The position numbers and the translations under genes were made by a program. The notes beneath the pieces were generated by a model. That model had not been told where the DNA came from. It saw nothing but the letters and a program-made list of their open reading frames with translations, and made no database searches. A stretch of 64,000 nucleotides of DNA from Diadema setosum (taxonomy: Eukaryota > Echinodermata > Echinoidea > Diadematoida > Diadematidae). Shown here one piece after another: positions 43,501-54,700 of this stretch (positions are counted from its first letter, which is position 1; each line of letters opens with the position of its first letter). The stretch covers positions 4,530,289-4,594,288 of the forward strand of contig CM067067.1 of the NCBI GenBank assembly GCA_033980235.1, read 5' to 3'.

Positions 43501-46500
43501 CTCTGCCTTGTTTTACACAGCATGTAATCTCTCCACCCTAATGCCGTCTGGCACTGAGAGAGAAAGCAATATGGCTACAATAACTTTAGCTGCAATAGAA
43601 CTTTGCCGAACACAGGGTGTGGATTGCCATTATCTTGACTAGAAATGTCATGTTTATTGCAAAGAAAAAAAAAATCACATAAAGATATTGCCATGAGCTT
43701 GCCTATAACTGACTGTTAACAAAGGAAAAGAGAGACCCCAAAACCAAAATCAAATATTTTGTTCCGGTATGCCTGCAATCAAAGTCAACAAACTGAACAC
43801 GAGACCCGGTGGATTAAAGGCTCACTCGAATATAACTAATATCCCCTGCAAAGAACTGGCATTGACAGTGAGTTTCACATGGCTACCTTTTTCATTATTG
43901 CCCAACCCCATGGCACTCCTGAAGTCCACATCGGTTCACTTTAAATATCTGAAGATCAAATTCTGACCAAGTTTGGTTGAAATATACCATTCCATTTTCA
44001 AGACTGTGAAAACATGGAAAAGTCAGAGACTCAAAATAGATAACATGCAATACTATCAAAATTAATTCTGCTCCGGTGAGCGAAAAAGACATACATCATC
44101 GTTTCTTTGGCAAACGTTCAAAAAAAAATTTCATCCTGATATTGTGGCTTTGTATGAAAACAGAAAAAAATCATGGAAGTGGATCACTGGAAAGTTAGCG
44201 GAAAAATAGACCAAAAAAAAAAAACAAAGTTATGAATTGTTAGTACTCAGAGAGCAAGACAAATGGGCAACTCTATGTGATGTCTGTGTTAAGCAGCTCT
44301 CCATTTGCTTTAAACACACAATTTCACTTATTCTAGTTTTTTCTCAAATATTTGGGCACAGACAGAAAAAAAAAATGGTTTAAATACTCTTATTTTGTAC
44401 CAAGAAAGGTCTGAAAGAAAATCTATCTTGGGAGAAAAATGAAACCTGCTGACTTTTTGTAAACAAACCGAATGGAGAGTTGCTCAACACCTATGTCACA
44501 GATGATTGCTAATCTATCTTACTAGAGATAAACTATATCAGTTAAAAAAAATTTGTGTGTGCATCTGATTTATTTCCCAAGTTTTCACTGATTTTCTTCT
44601 CTGATTTTCTCTTTTCATACAAAGCAACATAAAGCATGTATGCAATTTACCTTTACAAGGTTAAAATTCTAATTTAATGAGAATTTAATGAGACAAAAGA
44701 CAGTTCACATACCCACTACCACAAACCTTCATGAAATTATCTCGGGAGTAGAACAATAGACCTTTGGCCATGGGAAAGCTGTTGGAAATCATTTGTTATA
44801 GTCCAGCCACAGTATATCAGCACAGTTCATATCTACTGTAGAAAAGACTGCATACAGTGCACTGTACTTGGCATGGAAGCAAAGATGCCATATTCTCTGT
44901 GGACATGCATAAACCTCTCCTAACCTTAGTGATCACTCGATGCTTGATGTAAGGTATCAATATATTAAGCAAGCGCAGCATCATGCCATCTTGGAAATCC
45001 ATCACCTACACACTTTCACATAAGTCGATACAGGTAATTAACACTCTTGACTCGTACAGGGAGCACATACATGGCAGCATGTGAACATGAAATGGATAAT
45101 ACAGTATGTCCCAAAAAAAAATTACAATCAGACTTTCGCATTGATAACACTCAATATGATTACTACTTCAGGGTCTTAAAATATAACATCTTAGCTCTAT
45201 TTTGCAGAAAACCCAATTCAATTTGGTTAAGCGGTCACAGAGAAATGTGGATTGTTGTAAAGCATGTCATAAGTCTGATTCTTCCAAGTTTAGCACTTCG
45301 ATGCTCTTGTGTGTGAATAAAATAGACAGAACTTGGAGGGAAGAGATTCCTGACATCCTCTACAAAATTCCTCATTTCTCTTTGACCACTGAAGCAAATC
45401 GAATGGGGTTTTCTTTAATATGTGGAAAATGAGTTATAATTTCATACCCTGAATTTGTATTTAGATTGATTCACTATTTTCAAAGATATCATTGCGGAAG
45501 ATCCGCAAGTTGTATTTTTTTTTTTTTTTTTTTGACATACGGTACAGGCGCCACCACTTAGCCAGGACAACTCGGGAGCAAGACACTTGTCCTGGTTACA
45601 ACTGCAATGATTACAAGAGACCAGAAATTTAACAAGTTCAAAACATGGGCTTTTACAGCACATAGTAATTTACACACACTTGAGTATGACTTAAAAGATA
45701 ATACAGAAAAAATTACTAGAACTTATGAAGTAAGAGCAGCATATAAATGGTTTAGGCTAATGGGCTCAGCATCCCATGTGGACTCTGTGATGCATTGTCT
45801 AAAAAGAAATCTTACGTTACAGTTGAATATGCCTGAATTCCAGTAGATTCCACGACTTCAGAAAGGTTGTTCTAATACCCTGGGCTGCATTACATTTCTT
45901 GAATTTCTTCCTCCAGTAAGATAACCTTAATGTTAAGTTTCTTTGTCAAAAAATTGAAAGGAAAATGTATCCTGTTTAAATGTGTTGTCCTATTACTCAG
46001 TAAAACTTAATGTACCTTCGGCATGCTACGGTGTAAAGATAATCTATCTTAGTCCACTTTAACAATGTCGACTGTAACAGTAAATGCACTACACACGGCC
46101 ATAAAAAAGTGTGTATAAGAACATCCTGCAATCTGCAGTCTACGTGTTTCTCCTATTTCTGCTGTCACAAACTGTTGCCCTATCAAGGGTCAGCGGAACA
46201 AAGTGTCATGATACAGAATGAATGAACAAATAAAATGTATGTCCATTATGTGGATGCTGTAGATTAGAATTAAAGGCATTAATAAGCATGACAGATGCAG
46301 GTCTGTATACATGATAATAACACTGTAGTGTTACCTACCCAGGGATGATTCTTCAGTATTTTCACTGCTCTTCCAGAGGGTCCTGTCATATATCTCTCCT
46401 CCAACAAAGCCACATACCCATTTAAAAATAAAATAAAATAAGAATAGAAATGACTAACCCCATGTCCATATTTTGATGTTGAAGCAACCTCTGTATGCAG

Positions 46501-48737
46501 TGCTCTCATTGCGGTGTATACCACAATTAAGTTCATCACATTTTGCCATTTTAAAATGTAATGTGTGCATGAAACCACCCTACAAATTTTCATCCATCTA
46601 TCTATCTGTCTGTCTGTCTGTCTATCTATCAGATACAGTTTTAGCATGTCCTGTGAAATGGCTTAACTGACCTCAGCAATACTTTTCATCGATATGACAG
46701 GTGCAATGTCCCATTCTGATAGATTTTTCTACCAACTATGATGAACTTCTCAACTTTTACTTGAATCATTGCAACAAGAAACACTAAAAGACATACTTTT
46801 TGTTTTTCAATGAAACAGAATAAAGTTCAAGTTCAAATCTGGACATTTGGCCCAAGAATATCCTGTATAATTTGGCAGGAAATCCAAAAAAGGGACAGAT
46901 AACAGTCAAAGATGTTGAGCAATATAATGTTCGACGATCACTGCTCTCCTGTTATTTTAATCATAATTACATTTATCGACGTACAAGAGAAATATCCCAA
47001 TTAACATTTGACCTTTTCAAGTGCAGTAATCACCATCACACATGGAATACTCTGTTGTGAAAAGTTATGGTGAAATTTGTCTCCACAAGACATGGTGTTT
47101 ACATGACACAGCCCCAAGTAGGGATCTTGATTGCACTAGGTGATCAAGAGGCGACTCTGCTGTCGCATTCAGTGGTGATGAATTGTAATCACGGCATGAA
47201 GACACTTCGCCAAAACAGACAATGACAGTCAATTTGAGAAGCCAATTGAAGGCACATTTAAAGGTCAGTTCAGCTCTCAGTGCTTGTGACCATCTGCAGC
47301 ACACAAACTGTGATATTGGCTCATGGCACATGAGTAAAGAGGCAATTTACCTCTTGCTCGGAGAATATTAATTACTTGTATACGTAAGCGCCAGTAATGA
47401 GAACTGAACTTGAATTAATTACCATTTGTATCTGTGCCTATTTGAGGAGCATTACAGTAATGACAGGACATTCTCATTATATCTATTAGTCATTAGCAAT
47501 CCTTCTCTGAGTGACAATGAATTTCATTAATCGACTCTCCTTTTGACTGTTTCGTTATGATATTGATAATAATACATTCCACTCTAACCATGCTAACTGA
47601 GTTTAAATACTAGCCATGCTTATGTTTTACAATTGTCATCATAGAAGAATCATCACAAATTATCTTGAGGTGTTTTATCTTTAAATGGAATACAGCAATT
47701 TTTCACAATAACCAAAATTCTATGCTAACTTCTAGACTGGTTTACTAACACATTCAAATTCTATGCACGCCTTTCTAAGCTGGCCCGAGGTTTGTCTTTA
47801 ACAAAGCAACAACAAATATATGCAAACTGCATTCCAAGTATTGGAAAGTGTTTTTGAGGTACAGGCTAAGGTCACACTGTCCTGAAAATAACACCAGATG
47901 GCAATACGAAGGTGCAACTTGGTCTTTGGACAATTTTGTTTTTGTTTTTGTTTTTGTTTTTTGGGCTTGCAAAAGATTTTGCCACCACTCACCAAGTTTC
48001 TGCTGGAGTCTAGCTCCATGACCATACAAATGGCTAAAGTGCCCTCACAAATGATCCATTGCTTAAATGATCAGAGCCAAATATGAACATTTCCTTTATC
48101 ACTTGTCCATCTTTGCTAAATTCTGGGGCAGTGTAATGCCTGAAATATAGAATGGCTCATTAAGTATGCATGTACTTCAAGAGAGAAGTAATGTCTGCAA
48201 GTTTGAATATATGTTTTTACTAGTAAGATGGCCTATTCCAAGGTCTGTGGCTTAGTTCTGTTTCAGAAACAAATCAGTTGATGAAGCTGCATGCAATCAA
48301 AGCTCAACATTGTGGGTACATGTCCTTCCTCTTCCCTCTCTTCAATCAAAGCCACAGAAACCATGTTTGAAGTTTGGTATTTGATGTTATTCACGGTTAC
48401 ACGCACAGACATCTGGTTTATTCAAATCCACACAACTGAAGCAGAAAACAATTTCCACTTCTTGCAGGTGATGGCTGATAGTGGCAGGGGGCGCCGTTAC
48501 TTTGCCGCAATATCTCGAAAACTAATCAATGCTGGATGTTCAGTGCCAGGAGGAAATGAGATATCCTAAAAAACAACTGCATGTATAAAGTTGTTGTTGC
48601 ATTTTTTTTTTTTTTACTTCGAAGAGGCAGCAAGGACAGTTGACAGTCAAAAAAATTCAAGATTCTTTCTCATATTACGTTACTTGCTTACATGCAAACA
48701 ACTTCCAAGGAAAAGATATACAAGTAATAAAAATCCT

Positions 48738-48771
<34 letters not shown>

Positions 48772-51700
48772 AAGGAAAAAAATGCTGAAAGAAAAGGAAA
48801 GACATGCCTTGCATGTTGATAGGAAGCCACAGTGTACACAGATTATATCAAATACATGCACAAGAGAGTGTCATCAGTAACACTTGGTAATTGTCATGCT
48901 TTCTGTGAAGTAAAATGTGTGTATGTGTGTGTCATATAATTATATAATAATCATATATATGAATAAATGCCACACTTGTATTGTCAACACACAGTGGAAG
49001 TCACTGACAGTTTCTTCTTGTGACATGAGAAGGAGGTCTCCAGGTAAGTAATAGCACAGCGTACACGCACTCCAAGACAAAAACCAAGCAGAAAGCAAAA
49101 CAGCTGCAGTAATCGCTCGACGATGCCTGTTGCAGGATATTGGGTGACATTTTCAAGTGACTGTCAGGGACATTGATGTTGCAATAATTTGCCAATGTTC
49201 TACATGACAAATATGTCTATGAACTTCAGTATGTGTTCATTAGATAGCAAAATATATCCAAATGAGATAGACCTTCAGTGCTACCTGATGCAAAAGGAAC
49301 TGAATTCAAACATTAACATATGTCTTTGTTGCGATGAAAGTGTTAATAAGGCTGTCATGGCCGTCTCGGTCTTTGTTAGTGGCTATTTCATACACTTGTA
49401 ACATTTACGCCTACATACTTTTGTGTTTCATTAGCAGAGTAGCTTTATGCTCTCGAATGATTGACAGTTGAATATTTGTTTCCGTTATCATTCCATCAGA
49501 CAGGAGCAGGGCATACTACAGGCATTAAATGCGGCTTTGTAACTGGATATGGCAGTCCTTTTCTAAACCTTGCTAGCTAACACTCACACAGAACTCTCCA
49601 CTTCACAGAGAAGTCTACATGGCAAAAGAACCATTCACACCTATGGTGAAAAATCGCTACAGCATAAAAATGGTGACATTTTTTTGAAAAGCAACCAGGT
49701 ACCTGTACTAACAGCAATCAAAAACATTGCCACATTAAACACAAGAATGTTTTTTTCTTTAAGATCATGTACCCTAGTAATAGCATTATTTGCTAACTTG
49801 TATTTCCATTAGGACAGGGAAAGACAAAGAGGGGTCTTAAAAATTGCAATTTCTAAGGACAATGTCTGTAAGGATTCTTCATCTATAGGCCCATTCTCTA
49901 TATGATACTGGGAAATATTACTGCATTAAAAATTGACAAATACTTGAGCTTTCCATACACACTAAAACAAAATAAAGAAGAAGTAAAGTTAGACATTTTG
50001 TGAATTTTTGTCTGTGCAGTGCCCATGAGTGATCAACTTCACAGTAAGCTGCACATCTAGTGTTAGGAATGCAAAATCAGAACAATGACAAATACATCAG
50101 TTTAAGTTTGTGCAAAATCATAAAATCCAATTCAAGAGATCAATGAATTCCACAAAACTTAAATTTGATTAATGAAAAGCAAATATTCCTTAAAGTTTCG
50201 GCTGGACTGTAAACTCAGATAGGTTAAAGGGATGGTATAGTATTGGTAGAGATGAGGATTGAGCTTTTAACTTTTTGCGTGATATCAAGAAACCACTTGT
50301 AAAATAGTACAGGGCATACCATTCTAAGATGAATTCAAAGTTTATTTGATGAAAATCGGTTTTGGAATGGCTGAGACATCCAAAAACAAAGTAAAACAGA
50401 GCAATCGTAATAAAAGGTGGATCCCACCTTTTATTAGAATTGCTCTGTTTTGGATATCTTAGCCATTTCAAAACTAGTTTTCATCAAATAAGACATTGAA
50501 TTCCTCTTAGAATTACATGCTCTGTCATATTTCATAAGAGGTTTCTCATTATCTCACCCCTAAATGTTAGAAACCTGACGTTAGTCTCAACCAAAACTAT
50601 ACGATCCCTTTAAGACATTGTATGGTATTGCTCATGTTTCCTGAATGAGTTATAATGTACTCTTTTGGTGTCTTTTAGATAGGAAAAGGAATTGGTCTTG
50701 AAATTTTGAATGGAATTTCCTCGTCTTTCCCACTGGTGTTAAATTTGCTTTCAATCTGAAATTGGTGTTTGCAGATGTTTGTCTTGTTTTGTTCCTGATA
50801 AAATCTCCTCCTTTCTCTTGGGGTATATCAACTGAAAATACATTCGTCATGGGCGTGGCATTTCTTATATTGACATACGTTTTGCAGTTGTCTTCATGCG
50901 GGCAATTGCAGTGATAATTTTTAATTTTAATTGTAGACTTATCAAATCACTGATTGATACATGAACATTTCTAATCTTGTTCAAAGTGTAACAAAAAAAG
51001 GCATTTACATTTTCTGTTAAACTGCAGACATGGTATTGAGCAAAGGGGGGAAAAATGTGAACAAAGGGGAAGTGATATTCAATACTCCTCTCAGGAGAGA
51101 AGTGGCAATATTTGTAGAAATCTAGGTACTACATTATTAACATTAAAAAAACTAATACTGTAAACGTGGAAACTTTCGCGGTACATTAATTTTCGCGGAT
51201 TTCGCGCTACGCTCGGCTAGCGCGAATTAAAAAACGCGCGAATATATCTTCACAATTTTCTTCGCACATTTTGAACGGGATGAATTGTGTGCACTTCATC
51301 GATGATACTGCTACGTAGTACAATGTACAGGCATGTTTACGCTACTAGTACTGTGCGAAGAGACGATACCCTAGATTGCTGTGTACTGTAGCATGCATGT
51401 GTGCACCGCACGCATCGATGCTACAGTCCCCGGGCCCCCGTGACTACGGTACTAGAGTCACAGCTGTACTACGTATTTGAGTGCTTGTACTCGCAGTCGA
51501 GCCGCTCGCTACGTCGCTTGTCGTACGCTGGCATAGCAAGCTATGTAGCAGAGGCTTTGGATGAAAGCAGTGAATGTGTACTACAGTAAAGTAACCTGCT
51601 GCGGAGCGCGAATTTAAGAACCCGCGAATACGTTTTCGAGCCGCTCAGCGCGAAAAATTAACCACGCGAAAATATTGACGTTTACAGTATGTGCATGTCA

Positions 51701-54700
51701 CTGTTCAAATTACTGGTGAACATTCAGACAGGAAATGACACAAGTTCCTCTTTCTGAAAACGGACTCTGTGCAGCACCAACTGCATTAAAACAACTACAT
51801 GATTCATCAATAAAATACTTATGGTACAATGTATCAGTTTAAAGAATGAGCATTTATAATCACTAAAAAAAGGCATAAATGATGCACTTGATTTGTTACA
51901 GTATGTTCTATTTTTGTTGTGTTTTTGTGTTTCCAAAGTCTTATCATCAGTTCACAGTCTGCCTCCCCTTTTCATCCAAACCTAACTCAGACAACAACAA
52001 AAAAAGAAGAGAAAAAGATGGAGGGTTCTTTGTTTTGCCTTCAGGGCCCCAAATAAAGCACCCTAAAAACAGCACACTCTATGCATAATGTGCATCTTGT
52101 TTTTCACACTGCAAATAACAGCACAGTGCAGTGCACTATCGGCACTGACACGTTTGCAATTTAAAGTTATTGTATCTGAGAGAGCAAATGTTTACTTCCA
52201 GGCATCATACACTGCTACAATACAATTCTACAACGTTTGCTGTTAATCTCTAAAAACAGATATTATATATCCAGAGAGCTTTCAACACTGTTACAAGAAC
52301 ACATAAAGATACTTAATGTGTGTGCGTGTGTATCATTACATTATTTGAAAAAATACAAATCTCGCTTTTATTTGGAAGATAACAGTCTCTATGGAAGTGA
52401 TACCCAAATTAGGTACATAAAGTATCAAAAACTTTAGGGCAGATGGTTTTTTAAATTTGATTCACATGCTAATGTAGTCATCTGATTTGCCAGATATCAA
52501 GGGACCTACAATGGAAATTCACTCAAATAAGCTTGCAATTATGACTCAAAAACAACAAGTCAAAATGATATTCTGAAAAACATATTCCCACACCTAGAAA
52601 AGAAAAATCTTTTGTGGCCAAGCAAGATTTAATGGGGAAATATGAGAACTTAATTCAGCAGCAGCACGAACAAGAGATGACACAGCTATTCTGTTGCTGA
52701 CTGCAATTTACACATAACTTTTGACAACCACAGATGCTTGGGACACATGGCTACTACTTCCTTTAAAGTTCAGCAGATGCTCAGAGCTGCTGTGAAGCTG
52801 CTCATGCATGCCCCAAGGCACACAACTGTGGCAACAAGTAACAGCATGTTTCCTTGAATTTCCTCCATTTCTTCTCTTCTTCTTCATCTCCTTTCATTAT
52901 GTAAGGAGTGATGTACAATGCCTCTGGCACCACTGAAGGCATTCAGGCATAAATAAACCATATCTATCACACACAGACACACAAACACACATACATATGG
53001 ACAGATGGACACACCAACAGACACAGAAAAAAAAAGACACGAGGAAATACAAACATATGCAGACACAGAACATACAGACATAGCCACCAGACACACAGAT
53101 ACACAGACACACAATACACACAAGCACACACACAGACATACATACTCACTGTATACGCCGTTATTTTCGCGAGGGTTTAATTTTCGCGAATTTCGCGAAT
53201 TGCAGTTGGATCGCGAATTTAACAACATGCGAAATTGTCTCCATGCGCTTTGTTGAAAGAGCATTAACGTAAGCGTCGGCGTCAATTCGCGAAAACAACA
53301 CCTCGCGAAAATGTCTATGACCTCGTCATTCGCGAAAATATCTGTACGTGAAAATAACGGCGTATACAGTACCTATGCATTTTATGCATATTTCAGTACT
53401 CACCGCTTAATCGGAGAAACGAGTTTTTCTCCGTTTATGCGGTGCTCCCGCTTAAAGCGGTGGCTGATATTGGCCTGTGCAAACAACACAACATGAAGCC
53501 CAGTATGTGGGCATTACAGTAAACCATGCACAGTTGTCAAACCCGCCGATAACCACAGCAAAAGTAAGTGCACACTATGATACACAAACACAAAACAGCG
53601 ATAAGAAAAGACACAGTGCTCAGTCTCATAATTTTGGCAAATGTTTCATTAGAACAAACCTTCATTCACCTGATCTTCAAAATAACCCTTTTTTAGGGTT
53701 CAAGGTACATGAAAAGTCACGATGCCTACCCTGTCTGTTAATGCATAGAATGGGGCAGCTACATGTATGCTAACTTTCACACGCTGTTGTAACATGTTAA
53801 CAACATGCACATTTAAAGACGACACGGATTGCAATGATTGTACAAACACATTTTCTCATATTCATGCTCCCTTGTCACACACAAGCACACACACTGCATG
53901 CAAACTATGCATGAACAGGGAGAGAATGGGCCGCACACGGGGAAGGCAACTCTCTCTATCGCACTGAAGGGGTACAGTGTGCATTAATAGAAGCTAACGC
54001 GTGATGACGCTCGTTAAGACGACCGTGTCTGCCCTACATCTCACTGCCTAATGGCAAATGTTTAGATTACAGTAAGCAAAATCTATTGGGAACTGGTAAA
54101 AAAAACTCTTTCTGGTAAGGAAATGAAATCCCTGCAATTATTTCTAAGGATTTACTTATCATTTATTAGACATTAATGGTGAAAAAATGGGAGTATTTTA
54201 GCCAGATTTGTCCCAATAAAGTGGTGGCAATGACACATGAAAAATTTGTTACATTAAGTTTTGTTGCACTTAAGCGGGGTTCCCGCTAAAGTGGTTCCAG
54301 ATTAACGGGTGAGCACTGTATCAAAACTTTGGCTCAGGGATACAGTTGAATCTATAATTTACCAACACATCAGAGAATTAAACTGTGCAAAACGTAGTAG
54401 CATGAAGTGAATTTCATAGAAATGCACAAAGTTATGATTGTGGGTGATCATTTTATGACCACAGCTTATCTTTAAATAAACATCCTGCAATGATCTCCCT
54501 GGATGCTTTGGTTTCAGTTCCATTTCTTGTGTTTACGTGCATATGGGCACTTCCCTGTCTGTCTTGCTATGATTGCTATACAAAACTTACAAGATATAAA
54601 ATGGGTTGAAAGTACTGTAAAGCAAGATATTTTCGCAACATGAAATTTCCGCAATTGGGGCCGACTGCCTTTTACGCGGCATGAAATTTGTGCAAATTGC

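Noticed and set aside
52884..53285. Cys/Val-rich ORFs on the minus strand
   Set aside because: They are translations of a CA-rich tract and a MITE.
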